A DNA stretch of 64,000 nt from Flavobacterium stagni (lineage in GTDB: Bacteria; Bacteroidota; Bacteroidia; Flavobacteriales; Flavobacteriaceae): NCBI RefSeq assembly GCF_004122105.1, contig NZ_SBKN01000003.1, positions 124,001 to 188,000 of the forward strand, in the 5' to 3' direction. The notes beneath the pieces were generated by a model. That model was not told the DNA's origin, searched no databases, and saw only the letters and a program-made list of their open reading frames with translations. A program made the position numbers and the translations under genes. This document shows positions 45,807 through 52,942 of this stretch, in pieces. The stretch's first letter is position 1, and each line of letters opens with the position of its first letter.

Positions 45807-46165
45807 TGCAGGCGAAAGATTTAGTCTTGGACTTTTATAAATCGGATGTATTGCTGCGCCGTGACGAAGTAAAAGAGTTTTTGCATCCCGAATTAAAAAT
45901 CGAATGGAATAGCACCAAAGGATTTGTCGAATTGGATTTTGAAGATGTCTTAAATTTGACGGATGAATTGAGTCGGGCGTATGTACGTTCTAAAATTCGA
46001 ATTAGTCATATTTTGCAAGATGGAAATATGGTATCTGTTCGGTATTCCCATTTTGTAAAAACCATTGAAAATCCAAGAGAAGAAATGTTATTGGCCAACT
46101 TTTTTGTCATTTGGGAAGTCAAAGACAATAAACTGTACCGCGGGTATCAGATGAGTCAATTTTAA
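45806..46165 (+). CDS. NTF2-like (SnoaL-type) small protein
   Basis: The 119-residue protein has the cone-shaped NTF2/SnoaL pattern: a starting helix AKDLVLDFYKSDVLLRRDEV, LHPELKIEWNSTKG, and strands NMVSVRYSHFVKT and LLANFFVIWEVKDNKL. Members are enzymes or binding proteins, and no catalytic set stands out here. It is translationally coupled to the LpxD-like paralogue upstream. Confidence 0.7.
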   Translation: MQAKDLVLDFYKSDVLLRRDEVKEFLHPELKIEWNSTKGFVELDFEDVLNLTDELSRAYVRSKIRISHILQDGNMVSVRYSHFVKTIENPREEMLLANFFVIWEVKDNKLYRGYQMSQF

Positions 46166-46235
46166 AATGTATAGAAACTTAGCAAATTGGTAAAAAATAG
46201 TTCGAAATGAAATGGATTTACTAATTTCAATTTCC

Positions 46236-46243
46236 TATTTTTG
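46236..46243 (+). promoter_or_regulatory. -7 promoter element for sucD
   Basis: TATTTTTG matches the -7 consensus exactly, 33 bases before the sucD ATG. No convincing TTTG -33 element accompanies it. Confidence 0.45.
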
Positions 46244-46276
46244 TCACACCTTTTAACAAACTTATAAATAGCTGTC

Positions 46277-47149
46277 ATGAGTGTTTTAGTAAATAAAAAT
46301 TCAAAAATAATTGTACAAGGTTTTACAGGAAGCGAAGGAACTTTCCACGCTTCTCAAATGATTGAGTACGGAACGAATGTTGTTGGTGGTGTAACTCCAG
46401 GAAAAGGAGGAACTTCTCACTTAGACCGTCCTGTTTTCAATACCGTAAAAGATGCTGTAGACCAAGCCGGTGCTGATACTTCTATCATTTTTGTTCCACC
46501 CGCTTTTGCTGCAGATGCAATTATGGAAGCGGCTGATGCAGGTATCAAAGTAATCATTGCCATTACTGAAGGTATTCCTGTAGCCGATATGATGAAAGCC
46601 TACGATTATATCAAAAATAGAGATTGTCGTTTAATCGGACCTAACTGTCCAGGTGTAATTACACCAGAAGAAGCCAAAGTAGGTATCATGCCTGGTTTCG
46701 TTTTCAAAAAAGGAAAAGTAGGTATCGTTTCAAAATCGGGTACTTTAACCTATGAAGCGGCTGATCAAGTTGTGCGTCAAGGTTTCGGTATTACAACAGC
46801 TATCGGTATTGGTGGTGACCCAATCATTGGAACAACTACCAAAGAAGCAGTTGAATTGTTGATGAACGACCCAGAAACTGAATGTATCATCATGATTGGT
46901 GAAATCGGTGGTCAATTAGAAGGTGACGCGGCTCGTTGGATCAAAGCAGACGGAAATCGCAAACCAGTTGTTGGTTTCATCGCTGGTGAAACAGCTCCAA
47001 AAGGACGTACTATGGGTCACGCAGGTGCTATCGTTGGTGGTTCTGATGATACTGCAGCAGCTAAGAAAGCGATCATGAGAGAGTGTGGTATCCACGTTGT
47101 TGATTCTCCTGCTGAAATCGGTAAAAAAGTAAAAGAAGTATTAGGTTAA
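46277..47149 (+). CDS. sucD: Succinyl-CoA synthetase alpha subunit
   Basis: SucD with SucC interconverts succinyl-CoA and succinate while making ATP or GTP in the TCA cycle. The 290-residue protein has the CoA-binding [20 protein letters not shown] (about 13-32), [13 protein letters not shown], and the phosphohistidine loop [16 protein letters not shown]. SucC is not adjacent, an arrangement seen in some Bacteroidota. A clear bidirectional terminator follows. Confidence 0.96.
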   Translation: MSVLVNKNSKIIVQGFTGSEGTFHASQMIEYGTNVVGGVTPGKGGTSHLDRPVFNTVKDAVDQAGADTSIIFVPPAFAADAIMEAADAGIKVIIAITEGIPVADMMKAYDYIKNRDCRLIGPNCPGVITPEEAKVGIMPGFVFKKGKVGIVSKSGTLTYEAADQVVRQGFGITTAIGIGGDPIIGTTTKEAVELLMNDPETECIIMIGEIGGQLEGDAARWIKADGNRKPVVGFIAGETAPKGRTMGHAGAIVGGSDDTAAAKKAIMRECGIHVVDSPAEIGKKVKEVLG

Positions 47150-47165
47150 TCCTTAATTCATCAAT

Positions 47166-47198
47166 AAAAAAAGTCCCAAGTAATCTTGGGACTTTTTT
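47166..47198. terminator. Bidirectional terminator between sucD and the MauG lipoprotein gene
   Basis: A-rich GTCCCAAG (to 47180) pairs with CTTGGGAC and T residues (47185-47198) around a TAAT loop. Both strands end in T runs, so it can terminate sucD and the minus-strand metal operon. Confidence 0.92.
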
Positions 47199-47223
47199 AT
47201 TATAGTTTAGTTTGCTATTCCAA

Positions 47224-48402
47224 TTAATTGGGAAATGGATTGGACCATTTCACATCGGTATATACATTGTTGCCGCTGAGTGTTTTCAAAAAGGCAATCA
47301 TTGCATTAACTTCTTGTGCATTCAAATGCAATTGTTGTCCAAAACCGTTAGGTGTTAGTTTTGGATCTAAATTGGTGTTGCCCGGTGCAATATTAATTGT
47401 TCCATAATGACCAATCGCGGCTTGCAATGAAGTAATCACTCCGGTATGCATCATCGGACCGTTGGTCGTTCCGTCGGGTTTTACCAAATCGCGAAGGGTG
47501 GGAGCGCGGGTGACCGTCACGTCAATTCCAGTTCCTGAAATTTTACCAATGATTCCATTGTTTCCACTAATCGGATTGATGTCAAATTCAGGTGCACCAT
47601 GACAACCCACACAACCCAATCCTCCACCTGTTCGGTTTCCAGTTGCATCAAAAACAGGAGGAGTCAAGAATAAATTTTTACCTTGATTTTCTTGTGCAGT
47701 AAAATTAGAAAAAGGTCCGTTATCACTTCCTGCCAAAGCTCTTCCAGTGTCGTATTTAGAATCAAACGATTGAATACTTCGAATAAATTGCGCTAATGCA
47801 TTCTGAATTTTAGCTTCCGTTACTTCTGATGAACCGTAGACATACTGAAACAATTCTTTGTAATAATCAACGGCATTTAATTTGGTGAGTAAAGCTGAAA
47901 AATCTTCATCCCCATTGGTGCCACTGTAACCCATTTCCCCATGATTGCGAATTGGCATGGTAGTTTGTGCTTCTAAAGAGGCCGCACGTTCATCCCAGAA
48001 AAATTTAGATTCTATAGAAAAACGCGAGTTGACCAATCGCATGGCATGGCGTTCTGTCGAACCGTTTACGCCTAAACTCGCCACATTGGTGTCACTAAAA
48101 GCATGGGCTTGAATATGACAACTGGCACACGAAATGGCATTGTTGGAAGATAGTTTTTTATCATAAAATAAAACTCGGCCTAATGTAGCGCCTTTATCCG
48201 TGATAGGGTTGTTGGCTCCATTGAATTTAGTAATATAAGCTGGAACGGGTTGGTTGGCATAATTGGCCAAGTTGTTCATGTCGAGATTGGAACCAAAAGT
48301 TGATTTCACTGCAGCAAAAGGATCTACCGCAACATAGTCTTCGTTCTTGTGACAAGAAGTCAAAAGTACACTCGATAATACAATATAAAGTAGTTTTCTC
48401 AT
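47224..48402 (-). CDS. Diheme cytochrome c peroxidase/MauG-family lipoprotein
   Basis: The 392-residue protein has a lipoprotein signal (SVLLTSC, cysteine at residue 17). It carries two c-type heme motifs: CASCH (92-96) and CVGCH (264-268). Between them is the MauG/CcpA-like core (KFFWDERAASLEAQ, GEMGY). The C-terminal part has MMHTGVITSLQAAIGHYG. Family members reduce peroxide or oxidise protein side chains such as tryptophan. It is the last gene of the ECF-controlled cluster, 20 bases after the YHYH gene. A terminator at 47166-47198 closes the unit. Its role could be accessory oxidation or electron delivery for the MbnP-like protein; that is inference. Confidence 0.88.
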   Translation of the reverse strand: MRKLLYIVLSSVLLTSCHKNEDYVAVDPFAAVKSTFGSNLDMNNLANYANQPVPAYITKFNGANNPITDKGATLGRVLFYDKKLSSNNAISCASCHIQAHAFSDTNVASLGVNGSTERHAMRLVNSRFSIESKFFWDERAASLEAQTTMPIRNHGEMGYSGTNGDEDFSALLTKLNAVDYYKELFQYVYGSSEVTEAKIQNALAQFIRSIQSFDSKYDTGRALAGSDNGPFSNFTAQENQGKNLFLTPPVFDATGNRTGGGLGCVGCHGAPEFDINPISGNNGIIGKISGTGIDVTVTRAPTLRDLVKPDGTTNGPMMHTGVITSLQAAIGHYGTINIAPGNTNLDPKLTPNGFGQQLHLNAQEVNAMIAFLKTLSGNNVYTDVKWSNPFPN

Positions 48403-48422
48403 ACGTTCAATTTTACAAGAAT

Positions 48423-49757
48423 TTATTTCTTGATGATAACTTTAAATGTTTTTGCCAAATTCCCCGAACCCACTTTCACAAAATATACGCCGTTGTAAAG
48501 TCCGTCGGTTTCCATAATTGCCAGCGTACTCCCTTGAAGTAATTGGGTGCGTTTTACGATTTTTCCCAATGCATCGACAAGCACAACATCAAAATCACGG
48601 TCGGTGATTGTGGTTTGTATGGCAATAAAATCTTGAGCCGGATTGGGCGCAACCACAAGATGCATTTTTTCTAATGAAAATTCACTTGCTGCTAAAGGCG
48701 CTGTGTACGTTGTAGTAGTTTCTGTAATAGACGTCACTTTGACACCGGACTTCACACCATAGAAGGTCGGACCCACAACATACGGATAAGCCGAATTGTG
48801 ATTGGTATCAACCGTAGCAAAATAGCAGTAAATTCCGTTAGGATATTCGGGGGTAATGCAAAAACGACCGTTGTGTTCATCCAAATATGAAGGGTCATTG
48901 GGATGGGCAATGTATTCGTAATCTTCTCTAAAATATCCATTAAAATACGTTGCATTAACCGCAGGTCCATTGGTTCGTGTGGTTTGATTCTTTAACTGAT
49001 AACTTGATTTCATTCGTGAAATGCCACCCGTTCCATCCGTATTGGTATAGGCATAAGCACCGTAAATAGGGAAGCCGTCGTAAGCAAAACCAATAAGCGG
49101 TGAATGTACATTTGTATTGATAACATATAAACCGTCTGCGGGATAAGTAGCACAAATGGTTGAAATCACTTGCAAGTCCAAGTTGAACGCACTCGGATTT
49201 TGGTGATGGTGGTAATTACCCATCGCAGGATGTGCTTTGTTGCAATCAAAACCGCCTTTTTCTGCCGGAATGGCGTCACGGTTCCAAGCTTGTGTGGCAT
49301 TGGGTCCACCTGGACAAGGCGGATTACCGGGTCCGCCACACAAGGCTTGTGTCGAATTGTTCCAAGCTACACCATCACGATAATCAAACAACGAAATTCC
49401 ATTGATAAATATTCCGATGTTGCCTCCCGTTGTCGCTGTTGGGGTTCCCGTATTTTGTACCGGATTCAAAGGTAATTTGTATATGGCATTTTGATCAGTT
49501 GCCAAGGAAGGATTGCCGTCCAAAAACGGACCGGTTATATAGGCTGGAATACCATGTGTAGTGACATATACCGAATTAGCCGAATATTGTACAGTTTGCA
49601 CATTAGCCAATACATTGTCGTTTATCGGAGTGGAATTACCCGAAACATAATGCCTTCCCATGATATTGGTTGTGTTTTGCAACCATTTTGTAATAGCTGG
49701 ATTGGTTTGCGCTTGTAAAAAGCATCCTCCGAATAAAATAAAGAGTAGTTTCTTCAT
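48423..49757 (-). CDS. YHYH-domain protein with T9SS type A sorting tag
   Basis: The 444-residue protein has a signal peptide (MKKLLFILFGGCFLQAQ) and a YHYH domain (about 60-320). The domain contains the histidine cluster in GNYHHHQNPSAFN (about 180-192), IGFAYDGFPIYGAYAYTN, and HNGRFCITPEYPNG. YHYH proteins are often found near copper and heme proteins and are thought to bind metal. The C-terminus (about 365-444) is a T9SS type A tag: VVAPNPAQDFIAIQT, GKIVKRT, LYNGVYFVKVGSGN, ending FKVIIKK. It would be exported to the cell surface. A predicted ECF promoter lies upstream (49779-49808). Confidence 0.85.
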   Translation of the reverse strand: MKKLLFILFGGCFLQAQTNPAITKWLQNTTNIMGRHYVSGNSTPINDNVLANVQTVQYSANSVYVTTHGIPAYITGPFLDGNPSLATDQNAIYKLPLNPVQNTGTPTATTGGNIGIFINGISLFDYRDGVAWNNSTQALCGGPGNPPCPGGPNATQAWNRDAIPAEKGGFDCNKAHPAMGNYHHHQNPSAFNLDLQVISTICATYPADGLYVINTNVHSPLIGFAYDGFPIYGAYAYTNTDGTGGISRMKSSYQLKNQTTRTNGPAVNATYFNGYFREDYEYIAHPNDPSYLDEHNGRFCITPEYPNGIYCYFATVDTNHNSAYPYVVGPTFYGVKSGVKVTSITETTTTYTAPLAASEFSLEKMHLVVAPNPAQDFIAIQTTITDRDFDVVLVDALGKIVKRTQLLQGSTLAIMETDGLYNGVYFVKVGSGNLAKTFKVIIKK

Positions 49758-49778
49758 AAGTTTGGTTTAGTTAAATGC

Positions 49779-49808
49779 TTAGACGAACTTATATGTTCGA
49801 TTCTTGCA
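49779..49808 (-). promoter_or_regulatory. Predicted ECF-sigma promoter upstream of the YHYH gene
   Basis: On the minus strand, TGCAAGAAT (49808-49800) and CGTCTAA (49785-49779) are separated by 14 bases. The -10 matches the ECF/RpoE-type GTCTRA element, and the -35 contains GAA. The same pair of motifs lies upstream of the anti-sigma gene (52255-52283). Confidence 0.65.
49784..49799. repeat. Inverted repeat inside the ECF promoter spacer
   Basis: CGAAC-TTATAT-GTTCG is a perfect 5+5 inverted repeat lying between the predicted -35 and -10 elements and overlapping two bases of the -10. It could be an operator, or a coincidence. Confidence 0.45.
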
Positions 49809-49819
49809 GGAAATGGAAT

Positions 49820-50833
49820 TTATTTTGGATAGCTATAGTTTGTATTGTATAAAAATGAAGGATCAGATAGTGTTCGTAAAAAAGATTCCAAATCCACACG
49901 GTCATTATCTGAGAGACGCATCGGTTTTTCTAAAGGCTTGGACAATGTTTTATGAGGTACAATTCCTGAATTATAATGACGTATCACTTGGTTTAAATTT
50001 TGAAAACGTCCATCATGCATATAGGGAAATGTAAATTGAATATTGCGTAAAGTGGGAACTCGAAAACGCAAAGAGTCTTTGGGATCTTGTGTGATTTTCA
50101 TGCGGCCTATATCTTTTAAATCAGGGTCTACGGATAAGCCATTATTTTCATAGGTTGAACTACTAAACAACGGTTCGCGATGGCAACTTCCACAATGTTG
50201 TTGAAATAATTGATAGCCCTTGGATTCACTTGCCGTGAATTGGTATTCGCCTCTTTTTTGTTGGTCGTATTTGGAATTGGCACTCACCAAAGTCACCATG
50301 AACTGACTTAAGGCTTTGAATAAGAGCGGACTCGTGATAGGCTTTCCGGGAAAGGCTTTTTGGAACAAATTGGAATACTTTTCACTTTGTTGTAGTCTTT
50401 TTACAATTACTTCCAAATCGGCATCCATTTCTGCCGGATGTGTGATTGGTGCCAAACTTTGAACATCCAAATGATTAATGCCACCGTCCCACATAAATGA
50501 TTCATTCCACGCTAAATTGATTAATGCCATGGCATTTCGTGTTCCTATTCGGTTATCAATTCCATGGCTAAGTTCATGATCGACATGTGCAAACCCCGTT
50601 GCTTGTAAATGACAACTGGCGCAAGAAATGGAGGAATCACGCGATAAAATAGGGTCGTAAAACAATTGTCTCCCCAATTGAATACCTGCTTGTGTCAGTG
50701 GATTTCCTTTAAAATTATAATGTGGTTTTGGCCAACCTTTGGGAATAGTAAAATACTCGTTTTCTTCAGAATACCGAAATGCACTTAAACCAATAAGTAA
50801 GAAACTAAAAAGAAGGAGTAGTAAACTTTTCAT
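49820..50833 (-). CDS. MbnH-like diheme enzyme (MauG family)
   Basis: The 337-residue protein has a signal peptide (MKSLLLLLFSFLLIGLSAF) and two c-heme motifs: CASCH (71-75) and CGSCH (214-218). It also has the MauG-family segments FMWDGGINHLDVQSLAPI (about 113-130), FTFPYMHDGRF and DLESFLRTL. In methanotrophs, MbnH is such a diheme enzyme that oxidises a tryptophan of its partner MbnP to kynurenine. Its start overlaps the MbnP stop as ATGA (start at 50833; the longer in-frame ATG at 50848 is less likely). This coupling to an MbnP gene is the main reason for the MbnH call. Confidence 0.85.
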   Translation of the reverse strand: MKSLLLLLFSFLLIGLSAFRYSEENEYFTIPKGWPKPHYNFKGNPLTQAGIQLGRQLFYDPILSRDSSISCASCHLQATGFAHVDHELSHGIDNRIGTRNAMALINLAWNESFMWDGGINHLDVQSLAPITHPAEMDADLEVIVKRLQQSEKYSNLFQKAFPGKPITSPLLFKALSQFMVTLVSANSKYDQQKRGEYQFTASESKGYQLFQQHCGSCHREPLFSSSTYENNGLSVDPDLKDIGRMKITQDPKDSLRFRVPTLRNIQFTFPYMHDGRFQNLNQVIRHYNSGIVPHKTLSKPLEKPMRLSDNDRVDLESFLRTLSDPSFLYNTNYSYPK

Positions 50834-51504
50834 GGTATACGAAAACAAGAATTGAAGGTTTGCGATAATGTTACCGCTTGACTACCCGGAACCATAATCG
50901 TAGGTGTTGTCTGTAATTGTATGGCATTAAAAAATGGAGCTAAATCGACTGTAAGAGATTTGGATTGCTCATGAATCGGGAGTTTTACTTGGGTTAGGGC
51001 ATTCATTGCTCCTGCATATCCGCCTAAATGGAATTGAAATTTATGTTTTAAAGTGGGTGCACTCGGCGAATGGCCTTCCATTTTAATGAAAATATAACCA
51101 CTTTGCCACGCCCAATACATGCCCAAAACGGGGTCGAGATCACCATCAAATGCGCCATTCGTATTGTATTCTAAAGGTACACCCAAAGTGAATTGGAGCC
51201 AACCCTCTTTAACAGCAACCGAATTAAAATCTAATTTCAACGATTCGGGTTTGTCCCAATCGATCAATTGGGGGTATTCGTGAATTGTAGTTGAATTGCC
51301 TTTCGTATCAATATATTCTACATTTGAAATGTAAAATTTTACTTTGTCAAAAGTGAGTGTGTCTCCGCTTTGCGTTATGTATTGTTTTTCTTTTTCTAAA
51401 GGTTGGTTTTCAAATAATAATTGAATAGATAATCCGTCTTGTGCAGACTGACCCCAATTGAATTGTGAAAACAAACAAAGAATTAAAAGCCAACTAAGGT
51501 TCAT
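50830..51504 (-). CDS. mbnP: MbnP-family periplasmic copper-binding protein
   Basis: The 224-residue protein has a signal peptide (about 1-18, ending FNWGQ) and the MbnP domain. Family marks are TFDKVKFYISNVEY (about 51-64), LGMYWAWQSGYIFIKMEGHS (about 127-146, with W131 and W133 as candidates for the oxidised tryptophan), and HKFQFHLGGY (about 154-163, with H154 and H159 as candidate ligands). In characterised MbnP proteins the kynurenine formed by MbnH and nearby histidines bind Cu(I). I infer the same here. It sits between a Spy/CnrX-like gene (11-base overlap) and the diheme enzyme (4-base overlap). Confidence 0.85.
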   Translation of the reverse strand: MNLSWLLILCLFSQFNWGQSAQDGLSIQLLFENQPLEKEKQYITQSGDTLTFDKVKFYISNVEYIDTKGNSTTIHEYPQLIDWDKPESLKLDFNSVAVKEGWLQFTLGVPLEYNTNGAFDGDLDPVLGMYWAWQSGYIFIKMEGHSPSAPTLKHKFQFHLGGYAGAMNALTQVKLPIHEQSKSLTVDLAPFFNAIQLQTTPTIMVPGSQAVTLSQTFNSCFRIP

Positions 51505-51976
51505 GACGAGGGTGGGGTGGTCTTCCGAAAAGGCGGTGTAATTCCTCTGTTAACGCTTCAAATTTTTCTTTTTGTTCAGGCTTGCATAGTTTTTTTAGGG
51601 CTAAAAAATGCTGGTAATGGGTCAATTCAATTTGTTTTTGAGCCGCATTAATCTTAGCAATCAAGGCCGTATCAACAGCATCACCTGAATCATTGGCTAA
51701 ATTTTGATACAAAGCATCTTTGGATTCCCGAATGATACGGTCCAAACTATCCACACTTTGTCGGTGCTCCTGAATCAATCCTTCATAAACTTTGATTTGC
51801 GGTGCATCCAAACCCAATTGCTCGATGATGATTTCTTTGGGTTTTGGTCGACCCATTCCTTCAGGACCCATTCCAGGTCCGGGGTGTGGTTTACCCAAAA
51901 ACAAAAAGACAAGTGTTCCAATATTTATAACCAATAATGTAACCACCGCAAGGGTTAATAATTTTGATTTTTCCAT
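51494..51976 (-). CDS. Membrane-anchored periplasmic heavy-metal sensor/Spy-CpxP-like protein
   Basis: The 160-residue protein has an N-terminal membrane anchor (about 7-28) and then a P/G/M-rich segment GKPHPGPGMGPEGMGRPKPK. The helical body follows (about 46-150) in the style of the metal-resistance (PF13801-type) and Spy/CpxP proteins, with several histidines (H71, H120, H123, H147) and a lone C131. It ends RPPHPRHEP. CnrX of Cupriavidus is an anchored helical sensor of this family that works with an anti-sigma (CnrY) and an ECF sigma factor (CnrH). This gene follows a sigma and a small single-TM gene, so I propose the same role. A simple chaperone role is the alternative. Confidence 0.75.
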   Translation of the reverse strand: MEKSKLLTLAVVTLLVINIGTLVFLFLGKPHPGPGMGPEGMGRPKPKEIIIEQLGLDAPQIKVYEGLIQEHRQSVDSLDRIIRESKDALYQNLANDSGDAVDTALIAKINAAQKQIELTHYQHFLALKKLCKPEQKEKFEALTEELHRLFGRPPHPRHEP

Positions 51977-52254
51977 TAGTAATACAATTGATTCGATTGA
52001 TTTAAATTGCTTTCAACAAGCTTCAACTTCGTTTCAGTTGCTGTTGCTGATTTGTGTTGTAGTATTAAAAAGTTAACTGCAACAAGAGCAATAAGAGAAG
52101 CAGCAACCAACCATACAGTAAGATTCGATACTTTTTCATGCGTAGGAATGGCATTTTGAATTCGTTTAAATAGTTCGGGGCTCGGATTCACTTTACGCAC
52201 CTGCGCTAAGGATTGTTCCCAAGGTTCTGATGTAAAATTTGTTTCCATACTCAT
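51976..52254 (-). CDS. Small single-TM protein, probable anti-sigma factor
   Basis: The 92-residue protein has a cytoplasmic N-terminal region (about 1-43: EPWEQSLAQVRKVNPSPEL, IQNAIPTHEKV), one membrane segment (about 45-66: LTVWLVAASLIALVAVNFLIL) and a short exported tail. Size and shape resemble CnrY (about 95 residues), the anti-sigma of the CnrYXH system. No ASD zinc motif is seen. It lies 33 bases after the ECF sigma gene, and its stop overlaps the next start as TAATG. A predicted ECF -10 element directly abuts the ATG at 52254, so the second ATG at 52248 may be used when that promoter is active. The function is inferred from position and topology. Confidence 0.65.
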   Translation of the reverse strand: MSMETNFTSEPWEQSLAQVRKVNPSPELFKRIQNAIPTHEKVSNLTVWLVAASLIALVAVNFLILQHKSATATETKLKLVESNLNQSNQLYY

Positions 52255-52283
52255 TTAGACGAAAGTCATTTTAAATTCTTGCA
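52255..52283 (-). promoter_or_regulatory. Predicted ECF-sigma promoter upstream of the anti-sigma gene
   Basis: On the minus strand, TGCAAGAAT (52283-52275) and CGTCTAA (52261-52255) are 13 bases apart. Both elements are identical to those at 49779-49808. The -10 abuts the ATG, so transcription would start near the second ATG at 52248, giving an almost leaderless message. Confidence 0.6.
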
Positions 52284-52287
52284 CGAA

Positions 52288-52824
52288 TCAATTATTTTTT
52301 TCTAATTTTTGTTTTAACGTACCTTTTGCTCGAAACAGCAGTGACTCTACGGCACTTATCGTAGTCTCCATCACCGCCGCAATTTCGGGATTGGATAGTC
52401 CGTCCAACTTAGCCAACAAAAAAGCGGTTTTTTGATTTTCGGGAAGGGAATTGATCACTTCAAAAATTTGTTTTACAGCTTCTTCTTGTTCCAATAAAAC
52501 TCCCGGATGATTGAAGTCGGACACCCGTGCAAATACCGCTTCATTATCCGCTTTTGCTCCAAATATAAACCATCGCTTTTTACTGTTTTTGTGTTTTATA
52601 AAATCCAAGGATTTATTGATGGCAATACGATATATCCAAGTTTTATGGGAAGATTGTTCCTGAAAATTTTTCAGATTATCGAAGACCGCTAGAAAAACAT
52701 CTTGGGTGATTTCTTCCGCATCTTCTACATTTTGTACATAATTCAATGCTAAATTATAGACCATAGTTCCATAGTGGCCGTATAATTCTTCAAGAAGCAT
52801 TGAATTCGATTTCATGCAGTTCAC
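52288..52824 (-). CDS. ECF-type RNA polymerase sigma factor
   Basis: The protein (178 residues from the first ATG) has sigma region 2 (LEELYGHYGTMVYNLALNYV, then DAEEITQDVFLAVFDNL, with the HKTWIYRIAINKSLDFI -10 recognition helix) and region 4 (LPENQKTAFLLAKLDGLSNP, then ISAVESLLFRAKGTLKQKL). It lacks regions 1 and 3, as ECF factors do. Starts at 52824, 52815 or 52800 are all possible. It is the first gene of the minus-strand metal cluster, and a promoter resembling its own targets lies upstream (52858-52886). It is divergent from fabG. Confidence 0.92.
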   Translation of the reverse strand: MNCMKSNSMLLEELYGHYGTMVYNLALNYVQNVEDAEEITQDVFLAVFDNLKNFQEQSSHKTWIYRIAINKSLDFIKHKNSKKRWFIFGAKADNEAVFARVSDFNHPGVLLEQEEAVKQIFEVINSLPENQKTAFLLAKLDGLSNPEIAAVMETTISAVESLLFRAKGTLKQKLEKNN

Positions 52825-52857
52825 TTTTTTGGTTCGACTAATTTAACTCAAAAAGGT

Positions 52858-52886
52858 TTAGACGTCGTTAAAGATTTTTTCCAGCG
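52858..52886 (-). promoter_or_regulatory. Predicted autoregulatory ECF promoter of the sigma gene
   Basis: On the minus strand, CGCTGGAAA (52886-52878) and CGTCTAA (52864-52858) are 13 bases apart. The -10 is identical to the other two predicted sites; the -35 keeps GC and GAA but is otherwise different. Transcription would start about 25-30 bases upstream of the sigma start codon. Confidence 0.55.
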
Positions 52887-52899
52887 CTAAATATTTCCC

Positions 52900-52907
52900 T
52901 ATATTTG
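52900..52907 (+). promoter_or_regulatory. -7 promoter element for fabG
   Basis: TATATTTG matches the -7 consensus exactly, with a TTTT at the -33 position 19 bases upstream. It lies back-to-back with the predicted ECF promoter of the sigma gene. Confidence 0.55.
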
Positions 52908-52942
52908 GGACTTCGTAAAAAGTACAACTAAATTCACCAAAT

